This document shows positions 15,881 through 24,233 of a DNA stretch of 45,694 bases, one piece after another. Under the pieces are notes generated by a model. It was given only the letters and a program-made list of their open reading frames with translations. It was not told the origin of the DNA and made no database searches. This stretch comes from Clostridium guangxiense (GTDB lineage: Bacteria; Bacillota; Clostridia; Clostridiales; Clostridiaceae): positions 1 to 45,694 of the forward strand of contig NZ_JAJNKE010000035.1 of NCBI RefSeq assembly GCF_021043395.1, in the 5' to 3' direction. Position numbers and translations under genes: made by a program. Numbering within the stretch: the first letter of the stretch is position 1; each line of letters begins with the position of its first letter.

Positions 15881-16740
15881 ATGATAAAAGCATTAAACAT
15901 TAGATTATATCCAACTCAAGAACAAGAAATTCTGATGTATAAACACATTGGTTCAATGCGATTTATTTATAACTGGGCTTTAGATAAGCAAATCAAATAC
16001 TATAAAAATACCAAAAAGAAGCTATCTACCACAGAGTTAGGTGAAGAATTAACTGTATTAAAGAATACAGATGATTTTAAATGGCTTTATGAAGTATCAA
16101 ATGCAACTCTTAAAGAAAGCATTAGAGATTTAGAGAAGGCTTATAAAAATTTCTTTAATGGAAGTAGATTTCCTAAATTCAAAAGCAAGAAAAAATCAAG
16201 GTTAAGTTTTTATAGAGTATACGATAGAATGCATTTTAAAAATGATTTTGCTAATCTTGAAAAGATAGGAAAAGTTAAATACAAAGCAGATTATAATATA
16301 GATTTAACTATTATAAAAAAGTTTAACAATCCTAGAGTAAGTTTTAACGGTAGAGTTTGGGTACTTTCAGTAGGCATTGAAGTTCAAACACAAAATATTT
16401 ATTAAATAAAAAAGGGGGGAGTTACCAAAAGACTAAGAACATTGCAAAACTTGAAAAGAAGATTAAAAAACTTCATAGTAGAATAACACATATCAGATTA
16501 AATCATATACATCAAGCTACTTCTAAAATAGTGAAAGCCAAACCTTTTAGAGTAGTTATGGAGGATTTAAATGTAACTGGTATGATGAAAAATAAGCATT
16601 TATCAAAGGCAATAGCAGAGCAAGGTTTTAACATATTTATAAATCAGATGAAATATAAATGTAGTTGTGGTTTTATAGTTGATAAAGATAAAAATGCAGC
16701 CTATAATCTTGCAAAATATGGTTTGGAAATATCACTTTAA
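15881..16740 (+). pseudogene. tnpB: Broken tnpB (IS200/IS605-family OrfB), internally deleted
   Basis: The first 174 codons are a good TnpB N-terminus: MIKALNIRLYPTQEQE, FIYNWALDKQIKYY, LKESIRDLEKAYKNFF and FPKFKSKKKSRLSF. The frame stops at 16405, just where RuvC-I (GIDLG) should begin, and that motif is missing. Coding resumes in another frame near 16423 with KNIAKLEKKIKKLHSRI and VVMEDLNVTGMM, which keeps the RuvC-II glutamate. A second deletion has removed most of the zinc finger, joining QMKYK directly to CSCGFIVDKDKNAAYNL, where the RuvC-III aspartate survives. No tnpA is present. The element is dead as a nuclease. AGAGAGGTGA precedes the ATG, so the N-terminal piece could still be translated. 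Confidence 0.85.
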
Positions 16741-16865
16741 AGATTTTCTAAATTGGGGATTCGTTATACCCCACTACTGAGAAAGTAGCAAAGCCTATGG
16801 AGTGTTATATAAACCAAAGTAGCCTTGGCAAAATGGGATATTATGAAGTAGGAAAGAAACAAATA
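16741..16865 (+). ncRNA. Possible right-end guide-RNA (omega-RNA) region of the tnpB element
   Basis: TnpB elements encode a structured guide RNA that overlaps the tnpB 3' end and runs to the right terminus. Here the 120 bases after tnpB hold two adjacent hairpins: GGGG/CCCC (16755-16758 with 16769-16772) and CTACT/AGTAG (16774-16778 with 16784-16788). The position fits, but no paralogous copy is in view to confirm the boundary. Confidence 0.3.
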
Positions 16866-16921
16866 GTAAGGTTTTATAATTTTCTTATAAAGTTTTATAT
16901 AGTTTTGGTAACGGGAATTGC

Positions 16922-17296
16922 ATGAATGAAGAAAATGATTATATACTGAGATTAATAAAATCCACTATAGATTTTATGGTTGCTGTTTTTTCAAAGAAAA
17001 ACGCTATAGGTAATTGTATCGATGAAGTAAATCACAAGGTGAAGGTTTCTGAGGATGATTTACTTCAGTTTATGGTTAATAAATACATAAGTGACGGTAA
17101 AATTAATGAAGCGGAAGATATGATATTTGAAGCAATAGAAGCAAATAAATCAGAGGAAAATTTTAAGACAGCAGTATCTTTTTATGAAGAGATAAATAAT
17201 TGGAGTGAAGATAGGCTTTCTAAATGTAATTTTTCGAAAAAAGAGATAATACAGGGCTTAGAAGATGTAAAAGAAATATATAAAAAGCTTAATTAA
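16922..17296 (+). CDS. Conserved small helical protein, DUF6483-like
   Basis: A 124-residue soluble, largely helical protein. The opening NDYILRLIKSTIDFMVAVFSK and the TPR-like middle (DGKINEAEDMIFEAIEANKSEENFKTAVSFYEEIN) resemble small clostridial proteins grouped as DUF6483, of unknown function. No catalytic motif or membrane segment is evident. The ribosome site is weak (GGTAACGGG before ATG 16922). The broken tnpB element lies immediately upstream and may have separated this gene from its original promoter. Family B repeat B2 follows its stop. Confidence 0.6.
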   Translation: MNEENDYILRLIKSTIDFMVAVFSKKNAIGNCIDEVNHKVKVSEDDLLQFMVNKYISDGKINEAEDMIFEAIEANKSEENFKTAVSFYEEINNWSEDRLSKCNFSKKEIIQGLEDVKEIYKKLN

Positions 17297-17309
17297 GTAT
17301 AGATAAGCA

Positions 17310-17600
17310 AGCTGAAATAATTAAATTACTAATGCCAAATTTATATTGATAAACTGGAATTTAACTCAGAGCACAGAGTACAAAGTACAGAGTACAGTGA
17401 AGGATGATTTTTCTCCGCTATGCTTCGAAAAATCTTAAAACTTAATACGCGCAAAGCGCTTAAAATATAGTGTTCAGCGCAGCTGACACTATCAAGTTAT
17501 AAGATTTACCTAAGCGAAGCAAAAGGTAAATCCACCTTCATTGTACTCTGTACTCTGCTTTACAACTTCCAGTTTGTAGGGATGAACTTAAAATCTATAG
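17310..17600. repeat. Family B structured intergenic repeat, copy B2 (most complete)
   Basis: The reference copy. The left end (about 17310-17366, with AAACTGGAATTTAA) and right end (17562-17600, with AACTTCCAGTTTG) are inverted. Left-arm 7-bp units: AGAGCAC, AGAGTAC, AAAGTAC, AGAGTAC, AGTGAAG (17368-17402). Right-arm units: CTTCATT, GTACTCT, GTACTCT, GCTTTAC (17535-17562). Between them is a branched core with inner hairpins CGCGCAAAGCGC and ATAGTGTTCAGC/GCTGACACTAT. Its right border coincides with the stop codon of the minus-strand gene at 17601. Confidence 0.85.
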
Positions 17601-17858
17601 TTAACCATTTTGAATGTCATTTAAAATCTGCTTTGCAATAGCATCTGCATCTAAGTCGTCTTCTACCTGCAGCATTAGGTTTTGATATTTACCTTTCGCT
17701 TCTCCTGTAAGGTACATTATTTCACCAGTTTTTTCATCAACTTTTTTTATGACTCTTGCAGTATCGCCTTTTTTTACTAATATTTTTCCACCTTTTTCTA
17801 GTGAAATGTAATGATCACTTTGAAATCTAATCATTTGACCAAGTTTAACCTTTTGCAT
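17601..17858 (-). CDS. 85-residue unknown protein, co-transcribed with proBA
   Basis: A small soluble protein with charged, strand-rich sequence (KLGQMIRFQSDHYISLEKGG, then KKGDTARVIKKVDEKTGEI) that suggests a small beta-barrel of SH3/KOW kind, and a helical acidic tail (DDLDADAIAKQILNDIQNG). No family is recognised. AGGAG lies before ATG, and the start is 9 bases after the proA stop, so it belongs to the proB-proA transcript. A role linked to proline synthesis is possible only by position. Confidence 0.65.
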   Translation of the reverse strand: MQKVKLGQMIRFQSDHYISLEKGGKILVKKGDTARVIKKVDEKTGEIMYLTGEAKGKYQNLMLQVEDDLDADAIAKQILNDIQNG

Positions 17859-17867
17859 AATTATCTC

Positions 17868-19130
17868 CTATTCCCTTATTTGTCCGTTCCCATATATAAT
17901 ATATTTAAGAGTTGTAAGTTCGTTAAGTCCCATAGGTCCCCTTGCATGAAGCTTTTGATTGCTTATTCCAATTTCTGCACCAAAACCAAATTGTCCGCCG
18001 TCGGTGAAACGTGTCGAAGCATTTACATAAACGGCAGCAGCATCAACTTCAGTTAAGAACTTTTGAGAGTTAGCATAATTATTTGTTATTATTGCCTCTG
18101 AGTGCTTTGTACCGTATTTAAATATGTGATCAATAGCTTCATCTATAGAGTCAACTACTTTTATAGATAAGATTAAGTCTGAAAATTCTGTTGCGAAGTC
18201 TTCGTCTGAAGCAGGTACTATTTTAACTGTTTTAACTATTTCACTAGTTTTAGCACAACCCCTTATTTCTACATGGAAGGAATTTAACTTTTCACATATG
18301 CGAGGTAAGAATTCCTTTGCAATATCCTTGTGAACTAGAAGAGTTTCCATAGCATTGCAGGTAGAAGGACGCTGTACTTTTGCATTTACAATTATGTTTT
18401 CTGCCATTGAAAAATCAGCATCTTTATCCACATAAACATGGCAGTTTCCAACTCCTGTTTGTATAACTGGAACTGTTGAATTTTGCACAACGTTTTTTAT
18501 GAGGTTTCCGCCGCCCCTTGGTATAATTACATCTATATAATCATTTAACTTCATTAATATGTTTACTGCTTCTCTGCCACCAGCATCTATAAGTTGTATA
18601 CTTCCCTCAGGAAGACCAGCCTTAGTTGCTGCTTCAGTTATGATTTTAGCAATTGCTAAATTGGAGTTTAAAGCTTCCTTACCACCCTTAAGTATAACGG
18701 CATTTCCTGATTTTATGCATAAGGCAGCAGCATCAACAGTTACATTTGGTCTTGATTCATAAATTATGCCTATTACTCCAATAGGAACTCTTGTTTGACC
18801 TATTCGAAGTCCATTAGGTCTTTTCCACATTTTTACTACTTCACCAATAGGATCAGGAAGAGTGGCTGTATCTTTAAGACCTTGAGCCATTTCATTTATT
18901 CTTTTTTCGGTGAGAGTTAATCTGTCAATAAAAGATTCGGAAAGTCCAGTTTCTCTAGCCAATTTAATATCTTTTGCATTTTCAGATATTAGATAATCTT
19001 TGTTTTTTAAGATAGCATCACTCATCATTAAAAGAGCTTTGTTTTTAGTGTTTGTATCCGCATAAGATAGCTTTTTCGCTGACAACTTTGATAAGGAAGC
19101 CATTTTTATAATGTGATCTTTTAATTCCAT
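17868..19130 (-). CDS. proA: Gamma-glutamyl phosphate reductase (glutamate-5-semialdehyde dehydrogenase)
   Basis: The second enzyme of proline synthesis, reducing gamma-glutamyl phosphate with NADPH to glutamate semialdehyde. At 420 residues it has the normal ProA length. The aldehyde dehydrogenase fold is clear: GVIGIIYESRPNVTVDAAALCIKSGNA, IPRGGGNLI, and the catalytic Cys258 in QRPSTCNAMETLLVH. The C-terminal FTDGGQFGFGAEIGIS and HARGPMGLNELT motifs are intact. It starts 16 bases after proB with an AGGAA-type ribosome site, so the two genes are coupled in one operon. Confidence 0.96.
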   Translation of the reverse strand: MELKDHIIKMASLSKLSAKKLSYADTNTKNKALLMMSDAILKNKDYLISENAKDIKLARETGLSESFIDRLTLTEKRINEMAQGLKDTATLPDPIGEVVKMWKRPNGLRIGQTRVPIGVIGIIYESRPNVTVDAAALCIKSGNAVILKGGKEALNSNLAIAKIITEAATKAGLPEGSIQLIDAGGREAVNILMKLNDYIDVIIPRGGGNLIKNVVQNSTVPVIQTGVGNCHVYVDKDADFSMAENIIVNAKVQRPSTCNAMETLLVHKDIAKEFLPRICEKLNSFHVEIRGCAKTSEIVKTVKIVPASDEDFATEFSDLILSIKVVDSIDEAIDHIFKYGTKHSEAIITNNYANSQKFLTEVDAAAVYVNASTRFTDGGQFGFGAEIGISNQKLHARGPMGLNELTTLKYIIYGNGQIRE

Positions 19131-19146
19131 TTAAATTCCTCCCATT

Positions 19147-19950
19147 TTAATTATGATGTGAAATAAATAAGGTTCCTATATTCTTATAATTAAGTAGATC
19201 TACTATTACATTTTGGGCTTCACCGTTAGCTATTATCATTGATGCACCTGCTTCAGTTGCAATTTTAGCAGCTTTAATTTTTGTAAACATTCCACCAGTT
19301 CCTAGATTAGAGCCTGCTCCCTCAGCAGAATCTTCTATTTCAGTTGTTATTTCGTCTACTTTGCTTATAAGAATTGCATCTGGATTAGTTCTAGGATTGC
19401 AATTGTATAAGCCATCAATGTCTGATAGTAAAATAAGGAGATCCGCGCCGATTAATGAGGCAACATGTGCTGATAAAGTGTCGTTATCTCCAAATTTAAT
19501 TTCTTCTACTATTGTGGCATCATTTTCGTTTACTATAGGAATGATGCTTTTTTTTAGAAGTTCGGAAAAGGTATTTTGAGCATTTTCAAATCGTTCTTCA
19601 TTAAAAATATCTTCTCTATTTATCAAAATTTGAGCTACAGTTTGACCGTATTCAGAAAAGAATTTTTCGTATGTATGCATTAAAATTCCTTGCCCAACAG
19701 CAGCTGCAGCCTGATTTTCTGGAATACTTTTGGGTTTTTCTTTAAAACCAAGTTTCCTAAAACCAGCCCCTATAGCTCCAGAGGTTACTAAAACGACTTC
19801 TAGTCCTCTATTGTTTAAATCCGAAATTTGTCTTACAAGGTGTTCTATTCTGTATAGATTTAGGAGACCATTTGGATGTGTTATAGTTGAACTGCCTACT
19901 TTTATTACTACCTTACGTACTCTGCCGAGATAATTTTCTCTATCGTTCAT
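19147..19950 (-). CDS. proB: Glutamate 5-kinase, PUA-less form
   Basis: First enzyme of proline synthesis, phosphorylating glutamate at the gamma-carboxyl. The 267 residues make an amino-acid-kinase fold: [11 protein letters not shown] at the N-terminus, [11 protein letters not shown], the [18 protein letters not shown] stretch, [10 protein letters not shown] and [12 protein letters not shown], then [15 protein letters not shown]. The C-terminal PUA domain of the E. coli enzyme (total 367) is absent, as in many clostridial ProB proteins. Feedback control by proline resides in the kinase domain, so inhibition may remain. It is the first gene of the minus-strand proB-proA-unknown operon. Confidence 0.95.
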   Translation of the reverse strand: MNDRENYLGRVRKVVIKVGSSTITHPNGLLNLYRIEHLVRQISDLNNRGLEVVLVTSGAIGAGFRKLGFKEKPKSIPENQAAAAVGQGILMHTYEKFFSEYGQTVAQILINREDIFNEERFENAQNTFSELLKKSIIPIVNENDATIVEEIKFGDNDTLSAHVASLIGADLLILLSDIDGLYNCNPRTNPDAILISKVDEITTEIEDSAEGAGSNLGTGGMFTKIKAAKIATEAGASMIIANGEAQNVIVDLLNYKNIGTLFISHHN

Positions 19951-20263
19951 TTAAATTAGTTATGTAAGTGGCTGCATAAATTATACTGTTTTATGAAATA
20001 ATATAATTCTATAGTTAGGATATATTACTTCAACTAAGAAAATTTATGTGCAATAAAATGTTGAGAAGATAGTATTTTATTACAGATAAATTCTAAGTTT
20101 TAGATGCTATATCTTTAGCCCTCAGATAACTGACGCCCCCTTTATTATTTAAATGTATTTGTAAAATAAGTTTTATATAAACTCTATGTAGGTGTATAAT
20201 CATGTATATATTATTTTTAGATTATAGCACAAAAAATTGATGATTTTCAAGGAGTGATAAACT
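19951..20263. promoter_or_regulatory. Divergent control region between proB and proC
   Basis: This 313-base AT-rich stretch must hold the promoters for proBA (minus) and proC (plus). I find no T-box element: the conserved tail is missing on the minus strand. The only compositionally distinct part is a GC-richer block at about 20118-20141, containing TCAGATAACTGA and a run of C. It has no match to a riboswitch I know. AAGGAG (20249-20254) serves proC. Confidence 0.5.
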
Positions 20264-21076
20264 ATGTATAAGAAAATAGGTTTTATTGGATGCGGAAACA
20301 TGGCGCAGGCAATGATAAAGGGAATTGTTAAATCGGAAAAAGTTTCACCTGAAAATATAATTGTAAGCAATCCATCGGAAGAGAAGCTTAAAAACATTAA
20401 AAGGGAATGCGGTGTAAATGTAACTAAGGATAATAAGAAAGTTGCTTTAAATTCAGATATATTAATTTTATCAGTGAAACCAAATAAATACGGAGATGTT
20501 ATTAAAGAAATAAAGGAAGAGGTAAGTCCAAGAGCAATAATTGTTACTATAGCAGCAGGTATATCTATAGATAAGGTAAGATTGTTTTTCAAAAGTGATG
20601 ATGTAAAAGTAATAAGAACTATGCCAAATACTCCAGCGCTTGTAGGCGAAGCCATGACGGCTTTATGTGCATCAGATAATGTGCACGATGAGGAAATTGA
20701 CTTGATAAGAGAATTGTTTGATAGCTTTGGAAGAACAGAGGTTATAGATGAAAAATTAATGGACGTTATAACTGGGCTTAGTGGTTCATCACCGGCTTAC
20801 GTTTACATGTTTATAGAAGCCATGGCAGATGGTGCTGTGCTTCAAGGAATGCCGAGGGAAAAGGCATATAAAATTGCAGCTCAGTCTGTTTTAGGTGCGG
20901 CAAAAATGGTACTTGAAACAAAGAAACATCCAGGAGAACTTAAAGATCAAGTATGCTCTCCTGGAGGAACTACAATAGAAGCTGTATATTATCTTGAAAA
21001 AAGTAATTTTAGAGCCTCCATTATGGGAGCCGTTGATAAATGCACTGAAAAATCAAAAGAAATGGCGAAGAAATAG
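20264..21076 (+). CDS. proC: Pyrroline-5-carboxylate reductase
   Basis: Last enzyme of proline synthesis, reducing pyrroline-5-carboxylate to proline with NAD(P)H. It has 270 residues. The dinucleotide-binding motif IGFIGCGNMAQAM lies at the N-terminus, SVKPNKYGDV ends the Rossmann part, and RTMPNTPALVGEA marks the substrate loop. The dimer domain shows LSGSSPAYVYMFIEAMADG and VCSPGGTTIEAV. It is divergent from proBA. Its last codons (GCG AAG AAA TAG) form the left end of repeat A4, which therefore overlaps the stop codon. Confidence 0.96.
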   Translation: MYKKIGFIGCGNMAQAMIKGIVKSEKVSPENIIVSNPSEEKLKNIKRECGVNVTKDNKKVALNSDILILSVKPNKYGDVIKEIKEEVSPRAIIVTIAAGISIDKVRLFFKSDDVKVIRTMPNTPALVGEAMTALCASDNVHDEEIDLIRELFDSFGRTEVIDEKLMDVITGLSGSSPAYVYMFIEAMADGAVLQGMPREKAYKIAAQSVLGAAKMVLETKKHPGELKDQVCSPGGTTIEAVYYLEKSNFRASIMGAVDKCTEKSKEMAKK

Positions 21077-21345
21077 TGCTTTGAAATATTAAAAAAATTC
21101 TATAAATCTTGGTGGCTATTTTAAAATAGTGCTTGCTTTGGGTTATAGAAGGATAAGGGCAAAGCCCAAACCTCGTATATGTTTATACTCGCTGAAAAGA
21201 TGCTGAGACAATTGAAATATCTAAGTATTTTACGATTTTTTTATCAAGATTTATTAGAATTTTTTTAAATCATTTCTTCAGCACTATTTCTTCTCCCACA
21301 CGGTAGTTCAAGTAAAAAATTCCTCCGTACCTACGGAATTTTAGT
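21065..21345 (+). repeat. Family A repeat, copy A4, overlapping the proC stop
   Basis: The left terminus GAAGAAATAGTGCT (21067-21080) contains the proC stop and is matched exactly by its complement at 21270-21283. The interior carries the same TAGAAGGATAA, GGGCAAAGCCC and ACTCGCTGAA module as A3. The AT-rich arms near 21096-21110 and 21243-21268 pair. A tail with TCCGTACCTACGGA follows. The terminus departs from the family consensus (AAATAGTGCT instead of TAACAATGCT) on both sides in step. Confidence 0.82.
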
Positions 21346-21355
21346 TGTGAAAGAG

Positions 21356-22834
21356 TTAAATATCAGGAAATTTGTCTCTTACTTCTAATATCTGATGTAA
21401 ACTCTTAAAAAATATTTTAACTATTTTAGGATCAAAGTGCTGGCCGCTTTCTTCTTTGAAATAGTTTATAATTTTGCTTAGTTCCCAAGCCTTTTTATAA
21501 ACTCTGTCACTTCCAAGAGCATCAAATACATCAGCTACAGCAGTTATTCTACCATATAAGTGAATGTCTTCTCCAGATAGTCCATAAGGATAGCCAGTAC
21601 CATTGTATTTTTCATGATGTTCGAGTGCGATAATTGAAGCACTTTTCATTAGTCTTTTATTGGATTTCTTTAACATTTCATATCCTATTCTTGAATGGGT
21701 TTTCATAATTTCAAATTCTTCCTTTGTTAGTTTTGCAGGTTTGTTAAGGATAGAATCCGGTATTGCAAGCTTGCCAACATCATGCATAGGAGAAGCCATA
21801 CGTATTAGTTCTGCTTCTTTGTGTGACAAGCCATAGCTAAGAGCCAAAATTTTAGAATATTCTGCTACACGCTTTACATGATGACCTGTTTCTCTTGAAC
21901 GTGCTTCGGATATTTCACCAAGAGTAAAAATTAATTCTTTTTCAGTTGTTTCTAATTCTTGATTAAGATGCATATTATTTATAGCAGCGGAGATATTTGT
22001 GCAAAATATTTCTATTAAATCAATTGTAATTGAAGATAATGGCTGCGGAATTTCAAAATAAATTATGTTCTGGTTTGCTTCATCTTCTCCCAAAAAGATA
22101 ATAAAGTAATCATCAAAATATCTATTTTTTTTAAAGTTTTCAGCATCGTATAACTTTTCAATAATATCTGAGGGTATATTATTTGTTATAAGATGTGAAC
22201 CATATTTACCAGTTCCACAGAGAAAGTAAAAATTGTTTTGTGATTTAGTTAACATAAAAGAAGACAATGTTTTTGAGGATATTATGGAAGATAATTGATT
22301 TAATACCATGAGTGAAAGTTTTTTCATAGACTGAGTCCTAAAAAGCGTAGACGATGATTTTATTATTTGTTCAAGACCCTTTCTGTTTTTATTCATGGTA
22401 TATAAATCTTGAAAATTTCTAAGGCATGTTAATATGCAAGCCGTAACTGAATCATTATCTAACGCCTCGTTATTTATAAAACCATTAATATTGTATTTTA
22501 AAGCGTATGTTGTTGAAGCATCTTTTTTGGAAAAGGTTCCTTTTAATATAATTCGCATTGTCTTGTTTTTTAGTACATTTCTTATATAATTAATCAGTTC
22601 TAATCTGAAAGCCTTTACATCATCATTATCATCTAAATCTATAATACTTAAAGCAGTATCAGGATTACTATTTATAAATTCCTTACAATCTTCTATTAGG
22701 TTTAGTGAGGTGGTTTCTAGGTACATATTATTAAATTTTATATGCGATAATAATTTTATTAGATAATCTTGGTTTATATTGTAATTGCTTATAATTAATA
22801 CTTTCAAGTATTTGATTTTAGTATTTCTATACAA
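21356..22834 (-). CDS. HD-GYP domain protein with receiver-like N-terminus (DUF3369-like middle)
   Basis: About 492 residues. The N-terminal 140 resemble a response-regulator receiver, with Asp66 in SIIDLDDND at the phospho-acceptor position. The middle (about 150-295) is GAF-like, as in DUF3369 proteins. The C-terminal HD-GYP domain, which in this family hydrolyses cyclic di-GMP, has HHVKRVAEYS, HD at 351-352 (MHDVGK), a second histidine pair in ALEHHEKYNG, and a full GTGYP motif at 412-416. The start is taken as TTG 22834, because GGGAGGG lies six bases before it; the longer ATG frame at 22849 would translate the ribosome site. No partner kinase is nearby. Confidence 0.85.
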   Translation of the reverse strand: MYRNTKIKYLKVLIISNYNINQDYLIKLLSHIKFNNMYLETTSLNLIEDCKEFINSNPDTALSIIDLDDNDDVKAFRLELINYIRNVLKNKTMRIILKGTFSKKDASTTYALKYNINGFINNEALDNDSVTACILTCLRNFQDLYTMNKNRKGLEQIIKSSSTLFRTQSMKKLSLMVLNQLSSIISSKTLSSFMLTKSQNNFYFLCGTGKYGSHLITNNIPSDIIEKLYDAENFKKNRYFDDYFIIFLGEDEANQNIIYFEIPQPLSSITIDLIEIFCTNISAAINNMHLNQELETTEKELIFTLGEISEARSRETGHHVKRVAEYSKILALSYGLSHKEAELIRMASPMHDVGKLAIPDSILNKPAKLTKEEFEIMKTHSRIGYEMLKKSNKRLMKSASIIALEHHEKYNGTGYPYGLSGEDIHLYGRITAVADVFDALGSDRVYKKAWELSKIINYFKEESGQHFDPKIVKIFFKSLHQILEVRDKFPDI

Positions 22835-23312
22835 TTTAATCCCTCCCATATGTTGGGTTTGTAGGTTTACTCATTCAATGGTTTATCTATTGCCTATCTT
22901 AGTAACTAAACTATTACTTATATAATATTCGAAATATTATTAAAAAATTATAGACTAGAATGACTTAATTTATACAAAATTATTATGAATTTATATATAT
23001 TTATCTGCTTAAGCCATGATTTTAGTACATATAAAGACTAATTAAATTAATTTTAATAGGTAAGTAAAGTATGTATATACTAATATTAATATAATATTGA
23101 ATAGTTTTCAATATATGGAAACAAAAATATTAAAAAGGTTATTATTATGTAGTGAAAAAGGTGATATATGTTGTATAATTATGAGGTATGAATTATAGTG
23201 AAATCAGTGTAACTGAAAACTATATATGCACCATAATTCTTTTAAGCTTTGGATTTTGAAGCATATATAGTTTAAGATTTGCGGTGGTCTCACTCTATTA
23301 GAGGTGATATTC
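22835..23312. other. Gene-free region upstream of murI and the HD-GYP gene
   Basis: No coding sequence is visible in these 478 bases. They hold a near-palindrome, TAATATTCGAAATATTA (about 22922-22940), upstream of the HD-GYP gene, a possible -10 box TATAAT (23174-23179) for murI, and a family B left-end motif with a perfect inverted repeat (23193-23273, listed separately). Confidence 0.5.
23193..23273 (+). repeat. Family B solo left end plus perfect 13-bp inverted repeat before murI
   Basis: TATAGTGAAATCAGTGTAAC begins at 23194 and is related to motifs at 24170 and 26479. It runs into AAACTATATATGC (23217-23229), whose exact complement lies at 23261-23273, leaving a 31-base loop. This falls in the murI leader, between the likely -10 box and the ribosome site. 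Confidence 0.65.
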
Positions 23313-24083
23313 TTGGAAAATAAATATAAACCAATAGGTGTTTTTGATTCTGGTGTTGGTGGTATAAGTGTTCTTAAAGAAGCGGTTAAGCAGCTACCCA
23401 ATGAGGATTTTATATATTATGGAGATTCTAAAAATGCACCGTATGGAGAAAAGAGTGTTGAGGAAATAAAAAAATTAGCATTTGAAGTTGCAGAGAAGCT
23501 TATAAATAGACAAGTTAAGGCAATTGTCGTTGCGTGCAATACTGCTACAAGTGCAGCAATAAATGATCTTAGGGAAAGATATAAAAACATGCCAGTTATA
23601 GGGATTGAGCCAGCACTTAAACCCGCAATAAAGCTTAAAAGAGACGGAAAGGTAATAGTTATGGCTACACCTGTAACTTTAAAAGAAAATAAATTTATGA
23701 ATTTGATGAAAAGATATGAGGATACTGCTGAAATGATTCCAGTACCTTGCGCAGGGCTTGCGGAAATAATAGAGCATGGGTATTTTGATGGACCAATTGT
23801 GAATAATTATATTGAAACGAAATTGGCTGCATACAAAAATGATAAAATTGCAGCTATTGTACTTGGATGCACTCATTATCCATTTATTCAAGAGGAAATT
23901 TCTAAAGTTGTGAATGATAGTATTCCAATTATAGATGGAAGTGAAGGAACTATAAAACAGCTTAAAAGAAAACTTCAATCTTGTAATATACTAAATAATA
24001 AAGAAGAAAAGGGAGCGATTGAAATATTTAATTCTCTTAATAATGAGATGGTTGAATTGAGTTACAAGCTGCTTAGCAAATAG
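23313..24083 (+). CDS. murI: Glutamate racemase
   Basis: Converts L- to D-glutamate for peptidoglycan synthesis in the cytoplasm. The 256 residues show the two-cysteine active site: Cys75 in VACNTATSAA and Cys186 in LGCTHYPF, with Asp12 and Ser13 in FDSGVGG and the YYGDSKNAPYG segment. The start is taken as TTG 23313, which follows GAGGTGAT (23301) at normal spacing; the in-frame GTG at 23304 lies inside that ribosome site. The leader contains the inverted repeat at 23217-23273, which may affect expression. Confidence 0.95.
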   Translation: MENKYKPIGVFDSGVGGISVLKEAVKQLPNEDFIYYGDSKNAPYGEKSVEEIKKLAFEVAEKLINRQVKAIVVACNTATSAAINDLRERYKNMPVIGIEPALKPAIKLKRDGKVIVMATPVTLKENKFMNLMKRYEDTAEMIPVPCAGLAEIIEHGYFDGPIVNNYIETKLAAYKNDKIAAIVLGCTHYPFIQEEISKVVNDSIPIIDGSEGTIKQLKRKLQSCNILNNKEEKGAIEIFNSLNNEMVELSYKLLSK

Positions 24084-24168
24084 CAGCATATTTAAATCAT
24101 AGCATTCAATTTTATTTCACCATAACATAGTTGTTTGAATAAATTATTAGTATTAGAGGTTTATTTGT

Positions 24169-24205
24169 ATATAGTGAAACTAGCTCAACTACAAACTATA
24201 TAATA
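24169..24205 (+). repeat. Family B solo left-end motif
   Basis: TATAGTGAAACTAGCTCAAC at 24170, continuing to AAACTATATAAT, matches the motif at 23194 and 26479 at most positions. It lies 30 bases before the start of the next gene. Confidence 0.6.
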
Positions 24206-24233
24206 TAACTATGGAAATAAGGTGATTTAAAAA

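Noticed and set aside
16922-17296. Passenger gene of the tnpB element
   Set aside because: Its pattern fits a clostridial chromosomal family (DUF6483-like), and the element's right end seems to lie upstream of it.
17368-17402. CRISPR array or ordinary microsatellite
   Set aside because: The units are only 7 bp, have no spacers, and are mirrored on the other arm of a palindrome, which is not CRISPR architecture.
19951-20263. T-box or other riboswitch before proB or proC
   Set aside because: No T-box tail on either strand; the GC-richer block at 20118-20141 matches no riboswitch I can name.
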